From positions 81,702 through 145,701 of the forward strand of contig JAJYWN010000075.1 of NCBI GenBank assembly GCA_021791495.1: DNA of 64,000 bases, given 5' to 3'. The translations under genes were made by a program, and so were the position numbers. Under the pieces are notes generated by a model, which had not been told where the DNA came from, did not search any database, and saw only the letters and a program-made list of their open reading frames with translations. The DNA comes from Bacillota bacterium (GTDB taxonomy: Bacteria; Bacillota; Sulfobacillia; JAJYWN01). Positions 50,541 to 58,500 of this stretch are shown here, piece after piece (within the stretch, counting starts at the first letter, position 1; each line of letters starts with the position of its first letter).

Positions 50541-51890
50541 TCAGGCTTGGCCCTCGTTGCTGGTGGCGGCAGCCTCCGTCCCGGCGCAGGCAGCCTCGGC
50601 GCCGGCCGCGACAATCCCGGAAGCGGACGCGGCTGGCCCCATCCGGGGCTCCGGCGCCACCCTCGTGGCCCATAACAGGTCACAGAATAACACAACGCTG
50701 GCCAGGAAGAAGACGGCCCGGTAGCCCAGCCAGCCGGACACGAGCCCGCCCACCAACGGGCCGGTGAAGTTACCCACGTACACAGCCGATTGGTTCAACC
50801 CGAAAGCAGTGGCCCGCTTTGTGCCGGGGGTCAACCGGGAGATGATCGCCTGCAAGGATGGCATGATACCGCCGATGAACGCTCCCAGTCCCAGTCGCAC
50901 CCACAGGAGTTGCCAACTGGTCTGTACCAGGCCCTGCGGCAGATAGAGGGCGGCGGCCCCGGCCAGGGCCAGTTGAAGGACGCGCTTGGACCCGTGACGG
51001 TCACCGTACTTGCCCAGGATGGGGGCGGCGATGAAGGTAGAAAACCCAGCCGCGGAAAAGGCCAGCCCCACCATGATGGTCAGGTACTCCGGCGGCGTCT
51101 TCAAAGTCCCCACGAACAAGGTGACGATAGGTTCCACCGTACTTTGGGCGAACTGGGCCATGCCGGTGGCCAGGAGCAGGCCCAGAAAGACAGGCTGACG
51201 AAGAAGGTCAGACAACCCCCGGCCAAATAGCCGGGACACGGTCTTCCCGCGATGAGGCACAGGCCTTCCCTCAGGCCGCGGCGCCGCCACCGCCACCGCT
51301 ACCGCCACTGCCACAGGTCGCTCGAACTCTTCCACCACGAAAAGCAAGACACCGGTGCTGGCGATCAAGAGTCCGGCGGAGGTGGCGAAGAAGACATAAT
51401 GGACCGGCAGGAAATGGACCATCACCCCTCCGTATAGGGGCCCCATGATGTTCCCGGCCACCGATGCCCCCTGGATCAGGCCCAGGGCATACCCTACGTG
51501 CGCTCTTGGGGTATTGGAGGCCACGAAGGCGGTGGACGCTGCGATGAAACCGGCGATGACCCCGTTCAGCAGCCTGAGACCGGCCAGAGCTTGAACCGAG
51601 TGGACCGTGCCCATGAGGAAGATGATAATGGTCATGCCAAAACCAGATCGGAGCATCATTAACTTGCGGCCGAACCGGTCCGCCAAGCTACCCCAAATCG
51701 GGGAGAAGATCGCGGCGCCAAAGAAGTTCGCCGAGTAGGCGATGGCCGTCCACATGCTGATGGCTTTGGGGTCCGCGACGCCCAGTTGTTCCACATAGAG
51801 AGGGAGGAAGGGCATGATCACGCTCATGCCTGAGGCGGCCACAAAGCTTGTTACCATCAGGATGTAGACGTTTCGGCGCCAGCGATCCAA
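50541..51890 (-). CDS. MFS exporter, DHA1 (multidrug) family
   Basis: 449 residues from TTG 51890. Twelve membrane helices; the first half has VAASGMSVIMPFLPLYVEQLG and the motif-A loop WGSLADRFGRKLMMLRS, the second half a matching GKYGDRHGSKRVLQLAL. LLNGVIAGFIAASTAFVASNTP and GASVAGNIMGPLYGG (motif C-like) indicate a drug:proton antiporter. The central loop contains an alternating Val-Ala tract (AVAVAVAVAVAA) coded by a GT/GC-rich repeat, and the C-terminus ends in an Ala/Glu-rich tail. It probably exports a toxic compound. Separated from the next minus-strand gene by a 20-bp palindrome that may act as a terminator. Confidence 0.88.
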   Translation of the reverse strand: MDRWRRNVYILMVTSFVAASGMSVIMPFLPLYVEQLGVADPKAISMWTAIAYSANFFGAAIFSPIWGSLADRFGRKLMMLRSGFGMTIIIFLMGTVHSVQALAGLRLLNGVIAGFIAASTAFVASNTPRAHVGYALGLIQGASVAGNIMGPLYGGVMVHFLPVHYVFFATSAGLLIASTGVLLFVVEEFERPVAVAVAVAVAAPRPEGRPVPHRGKTVSRLFGRGLSDLLRQPVFLGLLLATGMAQFAQSTVEPIVTLFVGTLKTPPEYLTIMVGLAFSAAGFSTFIAAPILGKYGDRHGSKRVLQLALAGAAALYLPQGLVQTSWQLLWVRLGLGAFIGGIMPSLQAIISRLTPGTKRATAFGLNQSAVYVGNFTGPLVGGLVSGWLGYRAVFFLASVVLFCDLLWATRVAPEPRMGPAASASGIVAAGAEAACAGTEAAATSNEGQA

Positions 51891-52038
51891 CGACGTGCGG
51901 CCCCCTGTGGTCTCTAACTTAACACCGGCCCGTTGGTCTGTCTACAAAAAGGGTGGGGTGGAAAGGATGCAGGTGTCGCGCAGACATTAGCGAACACCTT
52001 CACAAGTCTCCAGCTAGAAAAGGGGAGGGAAATCCGCC

Positions 52039-53226
52039 TTGCGGCAAACGGTTATCCTCAGCGCGTGCCGGACACCTTTCGGAGCTTACGGTGGTGCCCT
52101 GAAAGACGTCCCCGCCGTGGACTTGGGCGGGCTGGTCATCCGCGAAGCGGTCAGGCGCGCGGACGTGGCGCCTGCGGCCATCGACTACGTCTTCATGGGA
52201 ATGGTGGTTGAAGCCGGCGTCGGGCAAGTGCCGTCCCGCCAGGCCACCTTGAAGGCCGGCCTTCCCGTCACCACGCCTTCGGACACGATCGACAAGGTCT
52301 GCGCCTCGAGCCTGCGCGCCGTGAACCTTGGCGATGTCTTGATCCGCGCCGGGGACGCCGACGTGGTGGTGGCCGGTGGGATGGAAAACATGAGCCAGGG
52401 GCCCTATCTGGTTGAGAAGGCCCGCTGGGGCTACCGCCTCGGTGACGGCAAGCTGGTCGACGCCACCATCCGGGACGGCCTGTGGTGCCCGGTGAAGGAC
52501 GTCCACATGGGCATCCACGGGCAGGACGTGGCGGCTGAGTACGGGGTCACCCGCGACCGTATGGACCGGTGGTCCTTGCGGAGCCACCAGCGCGCCGTGG
52601 CCGCCATCCGCGACGGTAAGTTCAAGGATGAGATCGTCCCCGTGCCCGTTCCGCAGCGTAAGGGGCCGCCCGTCATGTTCGACACCGACGAGAGCCCGCG
52701 CGGCGATACCAGCCTGGAGAAACTGGCGGGGCTGCGGCCGGCCTTCACCAAGGACGGCACCATCACCGCCGGCAACGCGCCCGGCATCAACGACGGCGCC
52801 TCCGCCGTGGTCCTCATGTCTGCCGAGAAGGCCGCTGCACTGGGGAAGAAGCCGCTGGCTACCATCCTCTCCTACGGCACGGCGAACGACGAGCCGCCCT
52901 ACCTGGCCCGCGTGCCGTTCCTCGCCGGCGAGCAGGCGCTGAAGAAGGCTGGGCTGACCGTGGCCGACCTCGACCTCATCGAAGTGAACGAGGCCTTCGC
53001 CGCGGTGGCCTTGACCGCTATGGACCTGGGCAAATGGCCCGAAGAGAAAGTGAACGTGAACGGTGGGGCCGTGGCCTTGGGGCACCCCATCGGCGCCAGC
53101 GGGGCCCGCATCCTGATGACCCTCATCTACGAGCTCCGGCGGCGCGGTGGCGGCACCGGCTTGGCCACTATCTGCAGTGGTCTGGGCCAGGGCGAAGCCA
53201 CCATCGTCAAAGTTGAGGGGGCTTAG
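52039..53226 (+). CDS. Thiolase (acetyl-CoA C-acetyltransferase type)
   Basis: 395 residues from TTG 52039 behind GGGAGGG. The thiolase residues are in place: acylated Cys88 in [22 protein letters not shown], the His in [13 protein letters not shown] and the second Cys in CSGLGQGEA near the C-terminus; the last motif differs from the common CIGGGQG. It condenses two acetyl-CoA or cleaves acetoacetyl-CoA. The next gene, 3 bp later, is 3-hydroxyacyl-CoA dehydrogenase, so the two catalyse consecutive steps. With the acyl-CoA dehydrogenase/ETF operon at 36-39 kb they fit short-chain fatty acid synthesis or oxidation; an enoyl-CoA hydratase is not in the window. Confidence 0.92.
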   Translation: MRQTVILSACRTPFGAYGGALKDVPAVDLGGLVIREAVRRADVAPAAIDYVFMGMVVEAGVGQVPSRQATLKAGLPVTTPSDTIDKVCASSLRAVNLGDVLIRAGDADVVVAGGMENMSQGPYLVEKARWGYRLGDGKLVDATIRDGLWCPVKDVHMGIHGQDVAAEYGVTRDRMDRWSLRSHQRAVAAIRDGKFKDEIVPVPVPQRKGPPVMFDTDESPRGDTSLEKLAGLRPAFTKDGTITAGNAPGINDGASAVVLMSAEKAAALGKKPLATILSYGTANDEPPYLARVPFLAGEQALKKAGLTVADLDLIEVNEAFAAVALTAMDLGKWPEEKVNVNGGAVALGHPIGASGARILMTLIYELRRRGGGTGLATICSGLGQGEATIVKVEGA

Positions 53227-53229
53227 CGC

Positions 53230-54096
53230 ATGGATGAAACAACGGGAATCAGCAAGGTTTTCGTGGTCGGCGCCGGCCAGATGGGTAACGGCATCGTTCA
53301 GGTCTGCGCGCAGGCTGGACTTCATGTTTTCATGGGCGATGTGGCCGACCAGTACGTCCAGCGGGGCCTTTCCACCATCGCTAAGAACTTGGCCCGCAGT
53401 GTGGAAAAAGGGCGCCTGACCGCGGCGGACCGGGACGAGGTCTTGTCCAACATTCACCCCGCTGTCGGCCTGGAGGCCGCGGCCGAGTGCGACTTCTGCA
53501 TCGAGGCCGTGGTGGAGAACGCCTCAGTGAAGAAGGACGTTTTCCAGCAGCTCGACCGGCTGACCCGCCCCGAAGTGATCTTGGCCACGAACACTTCTTC
53601 CCTTCCGGTGACGGAGATCGCGGCGTGGACCAGGAAACCCGACAAGGTCATCGGCATGCACTTCTTCAACCCAGTACCGGTGATGCAGCTGGTGGAGGTC
53701 ATCCGCGCCCTGGCGACCTCGGACGAGACGTTCGCCACCGTGGAAGCCTTGGCGCGCCGCGTCGGGAAAACCCCCGTGGCCGTGAACGACTCGCCCGGTT
53801 TCGTCTCCAACCGCGTCCTCATCCCCATGATCAACGAAGCCATCTTCTGCGTCTACGAGGGAGTTGCCACGCCCGAAGCCGTGGATAGTGTGATGAAGCT
53901 CGGGATGAACCATCCCATGGGGCCGCTGGCTCTGGCCGACCTCATCGGGCTGGACACCGTGCTTTCTGTCCTGGAAGTGCTTTATAATGGGTTCGGCGAT
54001 CCAAAATACCGTCCGTGCCCGCTCTTACGGAAGATGGTGAAGGCCGGGAACCTCGGACGAAAGACGGGCAGGGGCTTCTATGCCTATAACCCCTAA
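53230..54096 (+). CDS. hbd: 3-Hydroxybutyryl-CoA dehydrogenase
   Basis: 288 residues. The NAD-binding site [21 protein letters not shown] opens the protein, followed by [37 protein letters not shown], the catalytic His in [18 protein letters not shown], and the C-terminal substrate domain [20 protein letters not shown]...[13 protein letters not shown]. It interconverts acetoacetyl-CoA and 3-hydroxybutyryl-CoA. ATG 53230 is 3 bp after the thiolase stop, so they form a tight operon. A small membrane protein gene follows, starting just after the stop. Confidence 0.93.
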   Translation: MDETTGISKVFVVGAGQMGNGIVQVCAQAGLHVFMGDVADQYVQRGLSTIAKNLARSVEKGRLTAADRDEVLSNIHPAVGLEAAAECDFCIEAVVENASVKKDVFQQLDRLTRPEVILATNTSSLPVTEIAAWTRKPDKVIGMHFFNPVPVMQLVEVIRALATSDETFATVEALARRVGKTPVAVNDSPGFVSNRVLIPMINEAIFCVYEGVATPEAVDSVMKLGMNHPMGPLALADLIGLDTVLSVLEVLYNGFGDPKYRPCPLLRKMVKAGNLGRKTGRGFYAYNP

Positions 54097-54103
54097 GGTT
54101 AAG

Positions 54104-54388
54104 ATGGTGGCCGGCCTCCTTATCCTGATAGCCGGGGCCGCCATCTTCGCCTACACCAAGCTCTCCCTCACCTTCCTCATCGCCCTGGCGGGATACGTGA
54201 TCTGGCGATGGGGGCAGAACGAACAGGCGCGGCTTGATAAGGCCCGCGAGGCGGAAGAAGACAGCCGGGCTAAGGCGAAGAAGACCCAGAATAGGTCGGG
54301 TCCCGCGAAGTCGGCCGCCGCTAAAGCCGGAACCGCGCGGAAGGAATTGCCGAAGAGCGGCACGAAGAAACCATCTTCGAAAAACTGA
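54104..54388 (+). CDS. Small membrane protein with basic C-terminal tail
   Basis: 94 residues from ATG 54104 (TAAGG, 5-nt spacing); ATG 54080 would overlap hbd by 17 bases. Two closely spaced hydrophobic segments (VAGLLILIAGAAIFAYT and LTFLIALAGYVIWRWG) are followed by a Lys/Ala/Arg/Ser-rich tail of about 50 residues that looks disordered. No family is recognised. It could be a small membrane tether. Its immediate position after hbd suggests cotranscription, but the next gene (tupA) has its own leader. Confidence 0.55.
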   Translation: MVAGLLILIAGAAIFAYTKLSLTFLIALAGYVIWRWGQNEQARLDKAREAEEDSRAKAKKTQNRSGPAKSAAAKAGTARKELPKSGTKKPSSKN

Positions 54389-54489
54389 ATAGCTGCTAGT
54401 TTATAGCTAGCGTTTCTCCGAGTTCCGCCACCTGAGGGCCCTGAGCTGTGGGGTTACGGGCGAGTCTCGCCTCGCCGCCGCTGGGGTCA

Positions 54490-54676
54490 CGGTTCGGAAC
54501 CGCTGCCGGGATGAGAAACAAGTTTCGCCCCGGCAAAGGGTACGTAGGGAAACTTACGTGCCTCCCGTGTTTGGAAAGGAGAGCACTATCCAGGCCGCTA
54601 GGGCGGCTCTGGATAGTATTGGCTACGCCTACTTCGGGCCGGCCCGCCTTTCCCCGCGGAGCCGGCCTTTCTGTTT
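54490..54676 (+). promoter_or_regulatory. Structured leader with terminator before tupA (candidate Moco/Tuco-type riboswitch)
   Basis: Five successive stems: CGGTTC/GAACCG (54490-54502); GCCGGG/CCCGGC (54505-54534) enclosing GAAAC/GTTTC; GTGC+CTCC pairing GGAG+GCAC around a CGTGTTTGGAAA loop (54558-54586); a 14-bp stem ACTATCCAG-GCCGC/GCGGC-T-CTGGATAGT (54585-54617); then a GC stem GGCCGGC/GCCGGCC with inner CCGC/GCGG (54637-54667) followed by TTTCTGTTT, a clear terminator. The start codon is only 20 bp further on. A leader ending in a terminator before a tungstate uptake operon, with a CCTCC...GGAAAGGAG element like that of Moco RNAs, suggests control by a Mo or W cofactor. The class assignment is tentative. 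Confidence 0.55.
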
Positions 54677-54696
54677 GCCTACGGGAGGAAGCAGAC

Positions 54697-55623
54697 ATGA
54701 AAAACTACCTAACGAGTGGAAACGGGGCTCCGCACACGCGAGCTCTCATCGGTGTATTAGTCGTGGCAGTTGTGGCGGGCGCGCTATTCTTCGGACTGGG
54801 GTACAAACGGTTCTTCGCTCCCGAGAAACCCATTGTTCTGGCGACGACCACCAGCACGCAAGACTCGGGCATCTTGGACTACCTCCTCCCCGTGTTCGCC
54901 AAGCGGACGGGCATCGCCGTGAAGGTAGTAGCCGTCGGGAGCGGCGAGGCCTTGGCCATGGGACAGCGGGGCGACGCCGACGCGGTTTTGGCCCACTCTC
55001 CCGCAGCGGAAGTGGATTTCGTAAACAAGGGATTCGGAATCGACCGCCGCGCGGTCATGCATAACGACATGATTGTCGTGGGGCCGGCCTCGGATCCCGC
55101 CGGCATCAGGGGTGGCAAGGATGCGGCGGCCGCGCTGAAGAAGATCGCCCAGGCCGGTAGCCCGTGGGTTTCCCGCGGAGACAAGTCCGGAACCCAGGCC
55201 AAGGAGGTAGCTCTTTGGGCCAAGACCGGACTGCCGCTCGTCCCCAGCCCCGGATGGGGCGGGGTGACACCGGTCCGCCCCTCGGGTAGCTGGTACATTG
55301 AGGCCGGCCAGGGGATGGGCGAGGTCCTGAAGATGGCTTCGGAGAAGAAGGCTTACACGCTCACCGACCGTAGCACGTACCTGGCCATGAAGGGTGGACT
55401 GTCCCTCGACATACTGGTCGAGGGAGACGCAAACCTCTTCAACCCTTATCACGCTATGGAGGTCAACCCGGAGAAGAACCCGGCCGTCAACTTCAGAGGA
55501 GCCCAGAAGTTCGTCGACTGGCTGGTCTCCGACGCCACACAGAAGCTTATCGCCGATTTCGGGAAAGACAAGTACGGGATGGCGCTTTTCTTCCCGGATG
55601 CGGGCGGCACCGCCGGTAAGTGA
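54697..55623 (+). CDS. tupA: Tungstate ABC transporter substrate-binding protein
   Basis: 308 residues from ATG 54697 (GGGAGG, 8-nt spacing). An N-terminal membrane anchor (IGVLVVAVVAGALFFGLG) replaces a lipobox. The mature protein has the TupA signature VLATTTSTQDSGILDYLLPVF, AVGSGEALAMGQRGDADAVLAHSPAAE, HNDMIVVGPASDPAGI, SRGDKSGTQAKE and a C-terminal PSGSW.../LTDRSTYLA region; the TTTS and SRGDKSGT loops bind the oxyanion in characterised TupA/WtpA-like proteins. It delivers tungstate to TupBC. TupA is distinguished from ModA by this motif set, so W rather than Mo is the likely metal of the formate dehydrogenase cofactor. Confidence 0.93.
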   Translation: MKNYLTSGNGAPHTRALIGVLVVAVVAGALFFGLGYKRFFAPEKPIVLATTTSTQDSGILDYLLPVFAKRTGIAVKVVAVGSGEALAMGQRGDADAVLAHSPAAEVDFVNKGFGIDRRAVMHNDMIVVGPASDPAGIRGGKDAAAALKKIAQAGSPWVSRGDKSGTQAKEVALWAKTGLPLVPSPGWGGVTPVRPSGSWYIEAGQGMGEVLKMASEKKAYTLTDRSTYLAMKGGLSLDILVEGDANLFNPYHAMEVNPEKNPAVNFRGAQKFVDWLVSDATQKLIADFGKDKYGMALFFPDAGGTAGK

Positions 55624-55657
55624 GTGCTTACCCGCCTGAAGGGATGGCAGACCCAGA

Positions 55658-56311
55658 TTGCCATTGACCAGCGAGATAATAGAGATCGTTCTATTGTCAC
55701 TTTTCGTGTCGGGCACCGCCACGGTCCTGGCCGGACTGGCCGGTGTGCCCCTTGGAACGTTCCTGGCCCTCGGGCGGTTCAGGGGGCGAGGGCTGGCCAT
55801 GCGCCTGACATACACGCTCATGGGTCTCCCACCGGTGCTGGCCGGTGTGGTGGTTTTCCTGATTTTGTCGGCCAGTGGGCCACTGGGGAGGCTTCACCTC
55901 TTGTTCACTCCCGCCGCCATGGTCATCGCCCAGACCCTCTTGGTCCTGCCCATCGTCACCGGACTCACCTCCGTGACGGTGGCCGGGAAGGACCGCGAAA
56001 TTCGGGAAACGGCGCTGGCCCTCGGGGCCACGCCGCGGCAGGCGGCCACAAAAGTCCTGGTCGAAGCACGTCTGGGTATCACCGGGGCGCTGGCGGCCGG
56101 GCTCGGGCGGGCCATCGGTGAGGTGGGGGCCGTCATGCTGGTGGGAGGGAACATCGCCGGCTTCACTCGGGTGATGACCACGGCGATCGTCCTGGAGACG
56201 CGCAAGGGCGACTACACGTTAGGGCTCTGGCTGGGCTTGATCCTGCTCGTGGTGGCCTTCTTGGTGAACAGCGTCTTCGCCGGCCTGCAAGGGGCGGGTG
56301 AGACACGGTGA
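55658..56311 (+). CDS. tupB: Tungstate ABC transporter permease
   Basis: 217 residues from TTG 55658. Five to six membrane helices, the first being IIEIVLLSLFVSGTATVLAGLAGVPLG. The cytoplasmic EAA-type loop ALALGATPRQAATKVLVEAR contacts the ATPase, and GLGRAIGEVGAVMLVGGNIAGFTRVMTTAIVLET is characteristic of TupB. The gene overlaps tupC by four bases (GTGA), indicating coupled translation. Confidence 0.92.
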   Translation: MPLTSEIIEIVLLSLFVSGTATVLAGLAGVPLGTFLALGRFRGRGLAMRLTYTLMGLPPVLAGVVVFLILSASGPLGRLHLLFTPAAMVIAQTLLVLPIVTGLTSVTVAGKDREIRETALALGATPRQAATKVLVEARLGITGALAAGLGRAIGEVGAVMLVGGNIAGFTRVMTTAIVLETRKGDYTLGLWLGLILLVVAFLVNSVFAGLQGAGETR

Positions 56312-57159
56312 GGGCGGCCACGAGGAACCCCGGCGATGTCTTGGAGGCGGCTGCCGCGCCCGCTATGGCCCTGGCGTGTGTCGGACTCCGCAAGGAGTAC
56401 GCCGGCCGCGCGGCCCTCGACCTTGACCGGTTGGATGTGCCCGGTAGAGAGACCTTGGCGGTGGTGGGACCCAGCGGGGCTGGGAAGAGTACTCTACTCC
56501 GCCTGATTGCCTTGCTTGAGAGGCCGGATTCGGGTGAACTCCGGTTCGGTCTGTCGGCCGCCGGCCCTATCTCGGCAGAGGCGGCCGGCGGTTCCACCGC
56601 CACCGGGGCGCCGGTGGACCCCTGGGGCAATGGGTGGGGTGAGGCGGGCCGGGTCACGCTACGCCGCCAGATGGGTTTCGTGACCCAGAAGACCGTCATG
56701 TTCACAGGCACCGTGGCCGAGAATGTCGCCTACGGGCTGGGACTGCGCGGTGTCCCGGCGGACGAAGTCCGGCGCCGAGTGGGTGAGGCTTTGGAGACAG
56801 TGGGCTTGGAGCACGCCGCGGGATGGCCGGCTCGGTTTCTATCGGGTGGTGAAGCCCAGCGTGTGGCCCTGGCGCGGGCCCTCATCGGGCGCCCATCGAT
56901 CATCCTCTTAGATGAGGCCACTGCTAACCTGGACCCCGCCAACGTCGGAATCATCGAGCGTATCATCACCGGCCAGCGGCAGCGGGGGACCACGATCATC
57001 ATGGTCACCCATAACCTTGGACAAGCCCGCCGTCTGGCCGACCGTGTGCTCTTTCTATGGGAGGGGCGGACGGAGTACCTGGGCCCGGCGGTCGGCTTCT
57101 TCTCGGGTTCCGGTGTGCCTCGGGCCAGGGCTTTTGTGGCGGGGGAGTTAGTGTACTGA
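56308..57159 (+). CDS. tupC: Tungstate ABC transporter ATPase
   Basis: 283 residues from GTG 56308, overlapping the tupB stop. Walker A VGPSGAGKSTLLRLI, Q-loop MGFVTQKTVMF, signature LSGGEAQRVALARAL, Walker B IILLDEATANLDP and His switch VTHN are complete. Between Walker A and the Q-loop there is a Gly/Ala/Pro-rich insert (AEAAGGSTATGAPVDPWGNG, about residues 90-115) not expected in this family. It powers tungstate uptake with TupAB. Confidence 0.92.
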   Translation: MRAATRNPGDVLEAAAAPAMALACVGLRKEYAGRAALDLDRLDVPGRETLAVVGPSGAGKSTLLRLIALLERPDSGELRFGLSAAGPISAEAAGGSTATGAPVDPWGNGWGEAGRVTLRRQMGFVTQKTVMFTGTVAENVAYGLGLRGVPADEVRRRVGEALETVGLEHAAGWPARFLSGGEAQRVALARALIGRPSIILLDEATANLDPANVGIIERIITGQRQRGTTIIMVTHNLGQARRLADRVLFLWEGRTEYLGPAVGFFSGSGVPRARAFVAGELVY

Positions 57160-57183
57160 CCGAAAGGGCAGGGTGAGATCGGG

Positions 57184-58500
57184 TTGAAGCAGATGGACTT
57201 TCTGCGGCTCATGCCGTTAGAAGAAGCGTTGAAGGACTTCTTTCAAAGATGGCAGCCGCGTCTGCGGACCGAGACGGTACCTCTGGAAGCGGCGACCGGC
57301 CGGGTACTGGCCGAGCCGGTGCGCGCCACCGCTGATATCCCCGGTTTCGCCCGTTCGACGGTGGACGGTTACGCCGTCGCGGCCGAGGACACGTTCGGCG
57401 CCAGTGAAGGCCTTCCGGCCCCCTTGCGGGTCATCGGCGAAGTTCCTATGGGACAGGCTGCCGCTGTGCGCCTGGAGCCGGGCGCGGCGGTCAGGGTCGC
57501 CACCGGCGCCATGCTGCCCGAAGGGGCGGACGCCGCCGTGATGATCGAGCATACCGAGACTTTGGATGAGGGAGCGCACGAGATCGGCGTGACCCGGCCC
57601 GTGGCCCCCGGCGACAACGTCATCCGCCGCGGCGAGGACCTGGCGGCAGGGACCGAACTGCTCGCTCCCGGGCACACTCTGACGCCTTACGACATCGGGG
57701 CTCTCAGCGGCATCGGACTGACGGCAGTCAAGGTCTTCACCGCTCCACTTGTCGCCGTGGTCTCCACCGGTGACGAAGTGGTGCCGGCGTCCGCCGAGCC
57801 CCGTCCCGGCCAGGTGCGGGACATCAACGGGCCGGCCTTGGCGGCGGCGGTGCTGGCCGAAGGTGGCGCCCCCATGGTGATGGGAATCTACCCCGATGAG
57901 TTTGCGGCCCAGGAGGGTGCCCTGCACGCGGCGCTGGAGGGCGGCGCCGACATGGTGCTGGTGTCTGGCGGCAGCTCGGTCGGGGCGCGGGACCTGACGT
58001 CGTCGGTGATCAACTCGCTTGGGCAACCGGGAGTCTTTCTGCATGGGCTGGCGGTCCGGCCCGGCAAACCTACCATTGCTGCGCTGGTTGGTGGTGTTCC
58101 GGTGATCGGGCTGCCGGGACATCCGGCCTCGGCCCTGGTGGTTTTCGAAGTGTTCGTCCGGCCTATCCTCAAGGCCATGCAAGGCCTGGCGGGGCCGGCG
58201 GCCTGGCATAGGCCGTGGGTCTGGGCGACGCTCACGCGGAACCTGGCTTCCGGGCCGGGGCGCGAGGATTACGTGCGGGTGCGGCTGCGGCCGCGGCCGC
58301 TGCCGGCGGGTGGCGGGGCGGAAGCGGCCGGCTTGCGTGGCGAGGTACCCACCACCGACCAGCCCGCTTTCGAGGCCGAGCCCGTCCTGGGCAAGTCCGG
58401 CCTTATCTCCACCCTTGTCAAAGCCGACGGCCTTCTGCGGATCCCTCTGGAAAAAGAGGGCCTGCGGGCCGGCGAGACGGTGAAGGTGACACTTCTATGA
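57184..58500 (+). CDS. moeA: Molybdopterin molybdenumtransferase MoeA
   Basis: 438 residues from TTG 57184; an ATG three codons later is an alternative. MoeA inserts molybdate or tungstate into adenylylated molybdopterin. Motifs: FARSTVDGYAVAAEDTFGA, VATGAMLPEGADAAVMIEHTE, VVSTGDEVVP, VSGGSSVGARDL and the C-terminal GKPTIAALVGGVPVIGLPGHPASALVVFEVFV. An Ala/Gly-rich insert (LPAGGGAEAAGLRGEVPTT) lies in the last domain. The ATG of a second moeA-like gene overlaps its stop (ATGA). Confidence 0.93.
   Translation: MKQMDFLRLMPLEEALKDFFQRWQPRLRTETVPLEAATGRVLAEPVRATADIPGFARSTVDGYAVAAEDTFGASEGLPAPLRVIGEVPMGQAAAVRLEPGAAVRVATGAMLPEGADAAVMIEHTETLDEGAHEIGVTRPVAPGDNVIRRGEDLAAGTELLAPGHTLTPYDIGALSGIGLTAVKVFTAPLVAVVSTGDEVVPASAEPRPGQVRDINGPALAAAVLAEGGAPMVMGIYPDEFAAQEGALHAALEGGADMVLVSGGSSVGARDLTSSVINSLGQPGVFLHGLAVRPGKPTIAALVGGVPVIGLPGHPASALVVFEVFVRPILKAMQGLAGPAAWHRPWVWATLTRNLASGPGREDYVRVRLRPRPLPAGGGAEAAGLRGEVPTTDQPAFEAEPVLGKSGLISTLVKADGLLRIPLEKEGLRAGETVKVTLL

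Noticed and set aside
52000..53457. 485-codon open frame on the minus strand across thiolase and hbd
   Set aside because: It is the antisense shadow of two well-conserved genes in GC-rich DNA. It has no family-like motifs, is rich in Gly/His/Val/Arg, and its frame follows the coding strand's third-position bias.
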